Shown: piece after piece, positions 11,736 through 23,800 of the stretch
Layout: each line of letters begins with the position of its first letter
Numbering within the stretch: the stretch's first letter is position 1
Assembly (NCBI RefSeq): GCF_016859285.1
Contig: NC_053401.1
Location: 8,882,469 to 8,946,468, forward strand
Direction of reading: 5' to 3'
Length of the DNA: 64,000 nucleotides
DNA from: Xiphias gladius
Taxonomy: Eukaryota > Chordata > Actinopteri > Istiophoriformes > Xiphiidae
Notes under the pieces: model-generated
What the model was told of the DNA's origin: nothing
What the model saw: only the letters and a program-made list of their open reading frames with translations
The model's database searches: none
Translations under genes and position numbers: made by a program

Positions 11736-12719
11736 AGGAGTGGTGGATTCACGTGGGCTTGATCTGCGTCCCGCTGGTCGCCGTCTACCTGCACATCCCG
11801 CCCCCCCAGCTCTCGCCCGCCCTGCAGAAGTGGCACGGTGCCGGGGAGCTCTTCCACTTCAGGGGCAGGAAGATCTTCTACAGAGGCGAGAGTCCAGCCC
11901 CTGCACTCGTCCTCAGCCACAGTAACATTTTTAAACCGCAGCGTAAGATGTCTGCCTAGGCTCAGACTGGTGCTGTGGTAGCCACACGTAGGGCTACTGG
12001 TAATGATTATTCCCAATATTGTTCGATCTATCGGTTTCTCTTGAACTTACGGTTGATCCCCTGTCAATAATAGTAACAAATGCTGACAGAGGTGGAGCCA
12101 ACAGCTGTACTGTAGCTGTAGTAGTGGCTCACACCTTCACCTGGTGGAGATCATGTGATGTGTGATGTGATCAGAAGCTCCCAGAGCAAAGACACCAAAC
12201 GGAGCCGGTGGCGAGATTGTTCTCAAAACAGAGGGAGGCAGCAAATCCTCACATTGGCATCGCTGGAGTTTTGCTTGATCAGCTGACTGATTATTCAAGT
12301 TGTCAGTTACCTGTCACGTCGACAAACTGATGCATTGTCTAATCGTCTAGGCCTCATGCGTGACCCAATCAGAATCTTTGTTTTTTTCTCTCATCATTAT
12401 GTCCCTACACACCTTTCATTAGCATTTCCAGCAGTCACCTTTATGCCTGGAGTAGAACTTGCCTCTTTGCACCAAGTTGTCCTAAACATATTTAGCTCTT
12501 TACATGTATATTTTTTTTATTATATACACACATATAAATTTATTGGTCTCATCTTTTCCTCTACCCAGACTCCTACGGGGCTTTGGGAAGCTCCGACGTC
12601 GTCATTCTGCTCCACGGCTTCCCCACCTCCAGCTACGACTGGAGCAAGGTGCCCACCGCACGCTCTCAGTGGCCACATCAGTGCATTCAATTTTGCATCT
12701 TGCTGCAGACAATCTTAAG

Positions 12720-12780
<61 letters not shown>

Positions 12781-14683
12781 TTTTTGTTTTTGTTTTTTTT
12801 CCCTCACAGATCTGGGAGCCACTCACACAGCGCTTCCATCGAGTCATTGCGCTGGACTTCCTCGGCTTTGGCTTCAGTGACAAGCCAGTGAGTAAAAATT
12901 CCCGCCGGTTCAAATGTCGCGCCGCAGAGGAGACGACGGTTCGACCCCCCTGTGGATTTATAACTGCGAAAATTCTCCTTATTTTACAGACGAACGCACC
13001 CAAAACACGTTTCATAATTTTCCTGCACAATGCTTTCTCTCTGCATTTACCCGCGACTCCTTTTTTCTCCCGCGCCTGGACATCCCAGCGACCGCACAGG
13101 TACTCCATCTTCGAGCAGGCCAATGTGGTGGAGGCCCTGGTGGCCCACTTGGGTCTGAGCAACCAGCGAGTCAACCTGGTGTCCCATGACTATGGAGACA
13201 CTGTGGCCCTGGAGCTGCTCTACAGGTGTGTGTGTGTGTGTGTGTGCCCGGTGTATTTATGAACATTGACAAAATTACAGTAAAATGATAAAGCGCTAAC
13301 CCCCCATCTCTCTCTCTCTCTCTCTCTCGGTTGTTTCTCTCTCTCCTGCTCCCAAACCAGGACTGACCAAAATCGGACGGGTCACCTGACCTTCAACAGC
13401 CTGTGTCTTTCTAATGGAGGTAGAGTTTTGTTCCTTTTGCTTTGGTCACGTTGTAGGCAGCAGCTCCTCTCCTTGAATTTTTCTGTAATCCGTGAGGTAG
13501 AAAGAGGAAAAAAACTCCATTCATATTTCTGTTCCCCAAACAAGGTTTTGCATTAGAAATAATTTTATGGCACGTAGGACTAAAACATGGTCGGACTGAT
13601 GGAGTGTGGAGCTCCTGTTGTCTCCGGTTGGATCCTTTCTGTTCCGCGTAGCAAAGCAGCTCACTGTGCTGTGTAGAAACTGACACTCGAGTACCACAGA
13701 AAAAAGTTTTTGGCAGCACTTTTTCGATCGTCGTTTAATTATTTAAGTCATTTATCAAGCAAAAAAAATGCCAGCCATTTTCTTTGATCCGGCCTCTAAA
13801 CTGTGAGGATTTCCCGCTTTTATATCTCTTATTCTCATTGTAAATTGAACATCCTTGGCTTCTGGACTGCTTGTCGGGCAAACCAAGCAATTTGAAGGCT
13901 TCGCCTCGTGCTCATGAAATGGTTAGTTGCAGCCCCCCCGTACTCCCGCCGAGTCTCGTTACTCTGCTGAGAAAGGACACAGGCAGTGCTGATACTTGTG
14001 TTTTCCAACAGGGATCTTCCCAGAAACACACCACCCGCGGCTGCTGCAGACGGTGAGTCGCTTTTGCTTTTCCTCAACCTACTTTTCAGCTCACGTGGAA
14101 TGATGTAAGGCTTTAAGAAGCGGGTGAGAGTGGACGGACTTCCGGGTAGATGTTTGGCTGACAAAGTTCTCCCTCAGACATTTTTTTTTTTTTTCCCCAC
14201 CCAAAAGCTTCTGAAGGACTCCAGTTTTCTGGCTCCCCTCCTGACTCGTCTCACCAACTATATGATCTTCCAGAAGGGGTAAGCAGGACCAGAGGTTTGT
14301 TCCAAAGTGACAGAAATACATGGATGTGGCAGCGTTTGAAGTTATTCGTTTAGCTGTTTTTGTTTTTTCTGTCGACGGGCAGGATCGGAGAAGTGTTTGG
14401 TCCCTACACGCAGCCCACCGACGCTGAGTTCTGGGACATGTGGACGGGTTTGCGCTACAATGACGGCAACCTAGTTGTGGACAGGTGTGTGCGTTTGTCT
14501 GCTCACTTTGCGTCCCTTTTATTCCTGCTCCTCTCCGCTCGCTCACTGCCGATCGTGTCCTCTCTTTCTCAGCATTCTCCAGTACATCAACCAGAGACTA
14601 AAACACAGAGAGCGATGGGTGGGCGCGCTCACTTCCACCGCCGTCCCGCGTGAGTTTTTGTTGTTGCATCAGTCCTAAAGTGC

Positions 14684-14731
<48 letters not shown>

Positions 14732-16943
14732 AAAATCCGAGGGTGGCTTTTGCGTAGGCCAAACAGTTCCTTAATTTGTATTAACCCAGCAGCCTCGGCA
14801 GGAGAGCCGCTGATGCTAAGCTGCTTACCCTGTGAGGAGCGGCCTCGTAGTCCATCTGTGATCCCAAGCTCGGGAGGGAGGCAGGCGGGGATGTGAGTGT
14901 GTGTGTGTCTGTGTGTGTGTGTGTGTATGTGTGTGTGTGTGCTAATACCTTTGTACAGCATTTCTCATGAGGTTTGTATCGTTAGCAGTGTCACACATTT
15001 AGCTTTCTCCTTTAAGATCTCCCCTCGTGTATCGCTCCTCCACCCCTCAGTGTTCCTCCCTCCATCTTTTCCCCTGTGACCCTCTCTCCTCCGTCTTGTC
15101 TTGCAGTGCACATGATCTACGGACCCCTGGACCCCGTCAACCCTCATCCACAGTTCATCCGTCTTTACCAGTGAGTGCCCCCGCCTCTGGCTCTTAAGGA
15201 GGGATCTGTAGCTCACGTCTCTTGGCAGATCTTCCTTCTGCCCACTCACTGAATGGGAATGAGGACAAATTGCGAGGGGAAAAAAGGGGGAAAGGGAAGT
15301 TTAACAGATTATCGGAGCTCTTTTCATTTTTTTCCGCTCTTTACTACGATTTGATCTAAACGACACTAACTCTTAAAAAGTCTAACTTTACACACGGCAC
15401 ACTGTTTTTTTATGTCGTGAAACTGATTTGATCTCAAGTGATTTTGTTCAGGAAAATTGAGTTCACGTCTTTTGACTTTAGTTCCATTTACTAATGTGAG
15501 ATAATGGCTGTGTAAATACGTCTCGTTTAAAACTAATTCAGTGCTATTGAGACCTTTTTCCAAGATTTGCCTCAGATTAGTTTCTGTCCATGTGTTTTTT
15601 TTTTTTCGTTTGTTTCCCATTAGTTCATTTCTGGCAAATAGCAGTCAAGCCCATGTTTAAACGTGAAGCAGATGGTGGCGCAGGGCTAATAACAGGGGTC
15701 TGAATCCTAAAGGTTGAGAGTTCAAACCCTGGTCAAGGTAAAGCGGAGATGTGAAGGAAGAATGGGGTCTTTTAAAAATGTGTCTTGGCTTAAAAAAAAA
15801 AAAAAAATTCCTTATTTTGAAGCTTTTCTTCGTTTTTCCTTACGCTTCGTTCTTTGCATTTCACTGCGCCTGATCCCGCTTTATTCGTCACTTGTCACAG
15901 ATGCTGCAACTGTCCTTTGGAATCTCGTTTGTGTAGCTGGAGGATTCCCGACACCTCAACAGCCAGCTTTCACAAGTCTCCACTCTGTTTTGTAGGGAAT
16001 CTCATTTGATGTTTTTGCTTACGGAGTCCAGTTTCAGAACCTCAAGCTAGTGTTTCAACCATCTTGCATACAGTGGGGAATCTCGTTCATATACATTTGA
16101 GTCCTTCCTCAGAGAGGGAAGCCTGTGTTTCAGCCATGTTGCGTACAGTGGGGAACCTCATTCATTCACATTTGAGTCTTTCCTCATTTGTTCACATTTG
16201 AGTCCTTCCTCAGAGACTCAGCTTGGTCTTGAGCCGGCAACCGTTCGCATGGGAGCCCTCTGTCTTTCTGCTCCGCCACCATCTTTCGCACTGGTTTCTG
16301 GTTCCGTTTGTTCTCTTGAATGCAGCGGGAAGCATTTTAGAGGACAAACGTCAAAAAAAAAAGTAGTTCCAGGCTGGAGTGGAACCAGGGACCTTTGGAA
16401 GCTTAGGCCTGTAACATTTCCTCAACACCATGGAAGAAAATTTGGTGATTAGCTTATCTTTGTCTTATACAACCATTTATATGAAAACGTGTTTGAATTA
16501 AAACACTGCTGGTAAAATGGTGGCACTGGAATTTCATGTCTTTTTCTTTTTTTTTAAAAGCGTTTTAGAAGAAAGAAAATTAAAAATGAACATGTAGCAA
16601 AAAATCCCAAGTGAGATTTGAACCGGGGATGTTGTGATGCATGGTTATCATGGTCTATTCATACACCTTAAGCCACTAGGCTACCAAGACGAGCCATAGA
16701 GCCACAAATCATTCCTAGTCACTGTCACTTTCCTGAACTGGTTGTGGCTCAAACACGTAGCATCGCTTTTGTGCCTTTCGTGCGTTAATGATATTGGCTG
16801 TCTAAAATATAACTTGTCCCTGCAGGCAGCTGGTCCAGAGGTCGACAGTCACCATTTTGGACGAACACATCAGTCACTACCCTCAGCTGGAAGATCCCAC
16901 CGGCTTCCTCAACGCATATTTCAATTTTATTCACTCGTTCTGA
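11732..16943 (+). CDS. mest: Mesoderm-specific transcript homolog (alpha/beta hydrolase fold)
   Basis: Membrane-anchored hydrolase-fold protein of unknown substrate, homologous to vertebrate MEST/PEG1. Coding exons: 11732-11885, 12569-12648, 12810-12887, 13089-13225, 13361-13419, 14012-14052, 14208-14278, 14383-14484, 14573-14649, 15107-15170, 16826-16943. Together they give 326 aa (human about 335). Residues about 6-22 form a hydrophobic N-terminal segment. Fold landmarks are [10 protein letters not shown] (oxyanion region), [11 protein letters not shown], the nucleophile elbow SHDYGD (Asp138, as in epoxide hydrolases), YGPLDPVNP, and [11 protein letters not shown] near the C terminus (probable catalytic His305). 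I chose the MKEWW start because it matches the conserved MREWW of mammals. The donor of the first coding exon appears to be GC (see findings). It converges on copg2. Confidence 0.96.
11943..12568 (+). other. mest intron
   Basis: Intron after the first coding exon. The alternative donor gtaaga at 11943 marks the shorter version; the GC donor at 11886 marks the longer one. No other coding signal seen. Confidence 0.6.
12722..12778 (+). repeat. (GT)n microsatellite in a short mest intron
   Basis: About 27 GT units followed by a T-rich tract that doubles as the polypyrimidine tract of the acceptor at 12809. Confidence 0.92.
13226..13246 (+). repeat. (GT)n tract forming a splice donor
   Basis: The donor of mest exon 13089-13225 lies directly in a GT run (tacag/gtgtgtgtg), so repeat-length changes sit at the exon border. 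Confidence 0.8.
14681..14728 (+). repeat. (GT)n microsatellite
   Basis: GT run in the mest intron following exon 14573-14649. A second interrupted GT run lies at about 14892-14941 in the same intron. Confidence 0.9.
14892..14941 (+). repeat. Interrupted (GT)n microsatellite
   Basis: GT repeat with CT and AT interruptions, in the same mest intron as the 14681-14728 run. Confidence 0.85.
15668..15740 (+). repeat. tRNA-derived SINE head (fragment)
   Basis: tggcgcagggc at 15676-15686 resembles a Pol III A box, and gagttcaaaccct at about 15718-15730 resembles a B box (GGTTCGANTCC). Their spacing is near that of a tRNA gene. The region does not fold as an intact tRNA by eye, so a SINE remnant in the last mest intron is the better call. 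Confidence 0.5.
16051..16217 (+). repeat. Short tandem duplication of about 70 bp
   Basis: Two adjacent diverged units share gtttca-ccat-ttgc-tacagtggggaa, then tcattcacatttgagt-like words and ttcctcagaga. A third partial unit (tcacatttgagtccttcctcagaga) follows at 16192-16216. Located in the last mest intron. Confidence 0.6.
16595..16692 (-). repeat. tRNA-derived SINE or tRNA-like pseudogene (minus strand)
   Basis: On the minus strand an A-box-like tagcctagtggct (16671-16683) is followed by a B-box-like ggttcaaatctc (16613-16624). The wide spacing is like a tRNA with a long variable arm (Leu/Ser type). No intact cloverleaf could be confirmed by hand. Confidence 0.45.
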
Positions 16944-17451
16944 AGGGAAATGCGAGGCCCCTGTTCAAGAACGGTACTAAAACCTATGTTACAGTACCAT
17001 TGAGTACCAAAAGCTGTGTGAACCAAAGTGAGAAGTGATCACGTGTGGTGGAAATACCAGGAAATGCCTGACGATTGTAATCAGGAGAAATGGTGTATTA
17101 ATCTAAGATTTAATCGCAACTGATGGGCTAATTTACCAGCATCAATCCGAGATGTCAGTCACTGCCATAGACGACATAAAATGTGAGCTAAAAAGGAAAA
17201 AAAAAAAAAGATCAATTGTACTTAATGCAACTGACTGACTAACCTGGTGAGTGTTAAAAGTGTGAACCCTCTGAGGAAGCATGATTCTGTAGGTTAGGTT
17301 TGGCTGTGTGACCCTTGCGGGACAGTTTCGATTCCCTCCATTTTCTGTTGTTTTTTTCCTGCAATCAGCTGCATTCTGAATGGATTTTGATATGATTTTC
17401 TACATTTCTCTTGATGTCAATGAAAAAAAACTAAATGTCGACTTTTCTTCA

Positions 17452-17457
17452 AATAAA
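17452..17457 (+). terminator. mest: mest poly(A) signal
   Basis: AATAAA about 510 bp after the mest stop, followed by a genomic A run at 17469-17489. The inferred 3' UTR is 16944 to about 17470. Confidence 0.65.
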
Positions 17458-17547
17458 ACTAGTTTTGTAAAAAAAAAAAAAAAAAAAAACAAGGGTCTTA
17501 ACTTTCATGCAACAAATGGAGACCTGGTGTGTTTTGACAGTCAGGAC

Positions 17548-17553
17548 TTTATT
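17548..17553 (-). terminator. copg2: copg2 poly(A) signal
   Basis: TTTATT on the + strand, so AATAAA on the minus strand, about 275 bp after the copg2 stop. Cleavage near 17525-17535 would leave some 50 bp between the two convergent transcripts. Confidence 0.6.
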
Positions 17554-17825
17554 GTAGATTTGACAGACAGAAGAAAAATTCTTACTGCAAAGGATGAGGA
17601 CCAGCAGACAGTATAAAGAAAACAGCAGAAACACTATCATTTTATATACTAGAAGTAATAAAACATTTATGTTGTTTTTCAGGTTGGATGGTGTCAGCAT
17701 AGTAATTACAATAGATTTATACATTTAATAGAACTGTGAAAAAAAAGTGACATTTCAGACAGTTTGTCGTGCAGAGATGAAAAGGTCTTGTGGTTGCGTT
17801 GGCACGAAGCTGCACTGGGAGCACT

Positions 17826-20800
17826 TTAGCCCACAGAGGCCAGGATGACATCGACGACCGTCTCTTCTCCACTGCGGACCGTCACCTGCATGGTGACGCC
17901 GTCAGCCAGCGCCAGGCGGGCACGAACCAGCACATCGTGACCTCCACGAAATACGCCTGGGAGGAGAGGGGGAGAGGGAGAGCTGCCAGTTAAACAGATG
18001 CTGGCCGAGCGAGTCACGCCTGTCAGAACCCTCATTCGGCAGATATGTCTATTAAGAAGTTATGTTTACATACAGTCTGGATTGAGTATGTATGTATCGT
18101 GTTTCATAGAACAGGAATCCAAATGAGAGAATATGTTCTTAAATCTACTTTTAGTCAACTTAAAATAATTCTGGAGGTAATTGATAACAATCCTCCTTGC
18201 AGTACTGTTAACTCATCCTACATGAGAGACAACATTATCTTACATAAACAACCATTTTCCAATGATTACATTTCTAAGGAAACAATCTGTATGGAGAAAA
18301 AAATAATAATTAAAAAAAAATTAAAAAACCCTCTTAAGACCAAAGAGTTAACACCATCTTGACATCCAACACCCACCAGCGAGGAAGAGGACATGCGAGT
18401 TCTTGTTTTCAGGAACTTTGTCTGAGCGCTCACACGGCTGCATTCCCAGGAAGCTGATGATGTTACCCACCGCCTCTGTACATAAAAAAACAAAACAAAT
18501 TAGTCACATAACACTGGGTGTCAGTTATGGCCTAAGCCATGAATGAAATTCCTTGACATACTGTTTCAATCTCGGGAAGCAGCTATTTGCAAAAATATAC
18601 AAAAAGGACTGAAAATGCACACTTGAGTCTAGCTTGTGAGCGAACACCGTACCGTCTAGAGTCCGTACAGACGCGAGGGCGAAGGTCTCTTCCTTCTCAA
18701 ATTCATCTCCCACTTCTTCCCACGCTGCTCCAAAGTTCGGCTTCAAAACCTTCTGGATGTGGTCTGCAACTGTCACCTCCAGATCCTCCAGCTACAGAAA
18801 AGCAGAGGACAAGAAACACAAGAGAGTTCGAGGGACGAGGAGAGAAGAGTTGGAGATAAGAGGGAAAATGGCAAACAAAATAGGGCAAAAAAAAGAAAAG
18901 AAGACAAGGAAAACAGGCATAAGATCATTTACACTGATGAAAATATCTCATTCTCCTTGTTTTGATAGTGTGTAGATGTGCTGTGATCACATACCACATA
19001 TTCATCGTCATAACCGTCATCGTCAGGCTCTCCTGTGTTGGGGTCGCAGTCTCTGACAAGGTACTTCATAGTGCAGCTGAACGTGCAAGACACTGTGGAC
19101 AGGTGGGACACATCAACAGTTTGTTCTTCAACAAGCTCTTCCTCACTTTGCTTGTTCCGAAACACATTTTTCTCTTCTAAAACTATTATTTGGGACCTTG
19201 TACAAGCCTTGTACCCGTGTTTGGCTGCTGCGTGACTTTGTTTTCCCCATTTTCTGATCTAAATGTCATGAACTCTCAGTTTCTTTCACCATCAAATCCA
19301 AATCCTGCTTTTCTGGTCACCACCCCAATAAGCCCCGTGGTGTCCCAGTGTCCCTACCGGCAGTGGGGTCGTCATCAGGCAGGCGGACCAGAGTGTAGGA
19401 GGAACCGGGCTGACTGTAGGGGAGGTTGGCGGCGGGGATATAGTGTATCACCTCATAGGCCTCCGACGGCTCCATCTGCACTACCACCTGACACAAAGAA
19501 CCACACCTTACATTCACAACTGTGTTGTAGTTAAACTACTGCTATATCTGCAATTCTACACACTAGTCCAAAAAGTAAATTAGAAGAGTACATCTAACTG
19601 ACTCTCTGGGAAAAACAAAAAAACAAAAACAGGTTAATAAAATAAAAGTGATCATGAAACTGAGCAGTAAAACCGCTGGTACCTTCTGCAAGAGCTGGTC
19701 ATTCAGAGTGTTTGTGCAGTCGAACTGGAACACCATGTGCCTGGCGAAAGTGTGTTTGATGCAGCGCACCACATACTCTGTTTCAGCCTCCGTCAGCTGC
19801 ACCGGCTCAGAAGACTTGAAGAGCGGGCCCAGACCTTGGAACTCTGGGATGGAGGCCAGTTGCTCTGTCGGAGGGACGAAAGGCAGAGACAGATTAAACC
19901 AGAGACACGGTAGGCATTGTATATATTATATCTAATCGGGCTAATATACTGAATGCAAAGGCAAGTATCAGTCTCCAGTTGCATCATGCACATCTTAAAG
20001 GAAGAACAGTGTTTACAGTCTTACCCTGATAAATGTCCTGGCGTGATGGGGCCAACTTTTCTGGCAGTTTGCTTGTAGCGACAGGGGCAATTTCTGGGAG
20101 GGAAAAAAAAAAAAAAAAAAAAAAAACAACTTTAACAGACACTCCTGAACTATTTGACACCTGGCCATTATAGTTTCTCGACTGAGTACAAAACCAAGGT
20201 TTCAAGAGAAGCCCTGAACTGATTAGTTCACAGTTCTGTGGTTGTACCTGTCTTCTGTTCTGTGATGGGAGTGGTGGCCAGAGGGACGGTCTTCATGTCG
20301 AAAGGTTTCTCCGTGGGCTCCAAAGTGTACTGGTGGAGGGACTTCTCCAGGCCGGGGATGGAAACAGACAGACCTGAGAGCAGTACGCAGAGGAAGAGAG
20401 GTTATTGCTCAACATCTTTGCTCCGCTGGCTACCACAACCCACGACTGTTAAACATGGAGAACGGAAGAGTGTGTGTGTGTGCGTCCTACCGTTGAAGAT
20501 GTAGGCGGCATTCAGAGCCTTCTGCTTCTGCTGTAGCACATTCATGTAGAAAGTAGCTCTGTCACGCACCTCATCATCGCTGTCCATCATACACCTGTAA
20601 GAACAAACAGACATTAGAGGTATGCTCCATCACATATTAACCAATATACAGTATAGTGCATGTGTTAGACTTTAGCCGTGTAGCCCTCCGTTTGCATCTA
20701 TTAACAACAGAACCCTATCGCAAATATGTCCACATTCAACTAATGCAAACAAGTAATGAAAGTAACTGGATACCTCTGCATAAGAACCAGGACACTCGGC

Positions 20801-23800
20801 AGCAGATCATCATTCTGGGCTCCAAATTTAGCCAAAGCGCTGACCGCGGCTGAAAGGAGGATGAGAAACAAAGCTGCTAATTAAATGTCGTGAAAAAATA
20901 GTGTGAATACTCACTAGTAAACTTGTTGTGATGTATCGATCTAGTATGTTGCTTAAGTAATGGGAGTGCTGATGTAAGACCCCTGGCATGGATGTTGAAG
21001 ATCGGCTTCTGGAGTCAAAGGTTAGGATAAAATACGTGAAATTCGGAGATGCACACTTTCCCCCTCGGCCTCACCTGCACGAACAGCCTCACTCTCCAGC
21101 ACCACTCGGTTGAAGATGAAGCGGATGTATTTGGAGGGCTGTGGTGTGCGCGGGCCCTCTTTGCCCAGGAGATGCAGGATCTTGGTAGCCAACACCGTGT
21201 GCTCGCAGTCCTCGATGAACTCGCAGAGGTGGGCCAAGCCCGTCTCTTTGCTCTCCGGGTTCTCCTCTATGATGCTGATGATGCAATCCACGATGGCCCG
21301 CTTGTACTCAAAGCCGCCCTGCAGGGAGAGGGGAGATGGTCACTGTGAGTCCTGTGCTCAACTCAAAAGCGAAACACAACCCCAACATAAACTGCACTTG
21401 GGCTACTGGGCCACGCGCGAGCATCACCCACACACAACCCCGTGGACAAACAGGCTAAGTCCTGCTCATCTGCACGTGGACAGGAGTATTATCCATCCAC
21501 ATATCTGTATGTTGCAAATTTGAATATTATATCTTTTGTTAAAAACTAATTTTGTTGGACTATAAACTAGATAACTATAATACTAAATATTTAATAAAAC
21601 ATGTAAAAAAAAGTATTTATAGCAAGTTTTATTCTAAGTTTTCTGTTTAGGTAATGATGTCATTTAGGAAACCTCCCAAGACAAAGACCAAAGAGTAGCT
21701 AGTCAGTGGTTCGTTAATGGTCAACTTACATCATCTCTGAGCATGTTGGATAAGAAGTTCATCATGACGCTGTGCTTCCTTGGATACTTCTGACACAGAG
21801 CGCTGATGGCCTGCACCACCACCACCTGAAGTAAACAAGTGTCAGGGTTTTTATCAGATTCAGAGCGACAGACAATAGAACAAAAATAACAGGATTTTAA
21901 AATGGGGACAAAGCAATGAAATTTATTTTAGAAATTAATCTTTTGTGGCCACAGAAGATGAAATCCTGGGGGATTAAAATAAAAAATAAAAAGCCACCTT
22001 ATCCTGACCTATTCTCACTTCCAACCAATATTGTATTACAGTGCCGGTACAACATTCAGGCAAAGGGCAATGACACTCCTGGGTTTGATGCATTTGCAAC
22101 TTAAAGTTCTGCCTGGCCTTCATTTTCAAAAGTGTATTTGATGGCTTTTCATACGTCAGCAAGATTAACTGTTTATCTGTTTTTCGCTCTCTCTCTCTGT
22201 GGGGGTCAGAGGTTGGACTCCATTACAGACTACAGCTCATAGGGCTTTAAAACCCTACTTGAGGACATTTCAGCAGGTAATATGGCTTATGTCGGATCTT
22301 TCTATTCATTACAGAACCCTTAAACCATGTGTGTATGGATTTTGTTGTACTTTGTTATCAACTACAGGATACAAAAAAGACTACAATAAAATAAATAAAT
22401 AATTTAAAAAAAGAAACGCCGACCTTGAACTCATCCGAGATCTCAGAAACAAACGAGGAGATCTGCTTCATGAGTCGGTCCACGCTGCTCTCACTGCCGG
22501 TCTTGAGCAGAGTGGTGATGGCCAGTGTGGCGATGCTGCGGTTCGAGTCGGTGATCAGGTTCTCCAGGTCCAGATTACATGCTGTGACAGCTGAAGGATG
22601 CTTCATTGCCACCTGGTGGACACAAAGGAAATGAAAGCATAGTTCTTGAAGTGCTGCTAAACATCTTTTATATTATTTTGAAGTGTAAAGAGTGTGCTGT
22701 TGACAAAGGTAAAAATATATCAAATAAATAAAGTAAGCACTTTCGGTGATGCCTTAAGTATCTCGCTGAGAAATAATAAAGGACGTATGATCACTTTATG
22801 TGATATTGCTTTAATACATGAGCAACAACTGAATAACGCAGTGTAATAACCTTTTTGACCAATTTAAGTGTTGTGCTTATACATCATAAAACAAGCCATG
22901 TAGAAAAGGGATGGAGAGTGAGGCGGCACCTTGTTAAGGGTCCTGACTGCAGCGTATCTCAAGGCAGCTTTAGGTGAACTGCAGAAGAGCTGCAGCACTG
23001 CAGGAGGACACACACATTTACAATTAGATTCATAAGCATGTAATATGAGAGGAACAGCTCATTTCACAATATCACAATATCACTCAAATGTCACTGAATC
23101 AACAATACAGACAGACAGAGCAAAATAAATGGAGAAAGAGAAGGAAAGAGATGTTAGTGAACTCCTGACCTGACACAGCAGGGGCCAGCTCTCTGGCAGT
23201 ACAGTTGGGCATATGGACGATGGCAGAGGCAGCCTCATACACCACCATCTCATTCTTGTTCCTCAGGCAGCTCTCAATGAAGTCAAACAAGGGGCTGTCG
23301 TGACTGTAAACATGAAGATACAACACAACGCCTTGAACAACCTCACGATATGCCATCGGCCCTGCGGTTTGCGCCCCCTAATAACCCATCACTAGGCGAT
23401 TAGCTGAAGTACCCAGGCGACCCTGTGTGTCAAATTACTGCAGTTCTACTCACCCTCCCTCTGTCTCATCCAGTAGTTTGCTGGCTATCCGGATGAGCAT
23501 GCAGTAGGCAAAAGGTGACTTGAGACCAGACTTGGTGAACTTGTTGAGCATCTTGGTGACAGCAAGACGGTCGTTCTTCCTGAGGTGATACAACAGGCCC
23601 AGGGCATGGTACTGGAGGACAGGAGACACACAAACGACAACGGTGAATCCAACTATGTTAGTTTAATCCGAACCCAACGAGTTATTACATTTATGAATAC
23701 TTAGTATGATATAAACATCCGGTTGAGCGACCCCTCTACACATACAATAAATGTTTCAAAATCATATGAATTCCCATGTGTGTTTGTCCTACCCACCTGG

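Larger units (their letters stand above)
15171..16825 (+). other. Last mest intron
   Basis: The largest mest intron. It is mostly repeat-derived, with a SINE head, tandem duplication and minus-strand SINE listed separately. No coding exon seen. Confidence 0.65.

Noticed and set aside
12504-13262. 252-codon + strand ORF over mest exons
   Set aside because: It reads through introns and GT repeats. Only the mest exon parts within it are coding.
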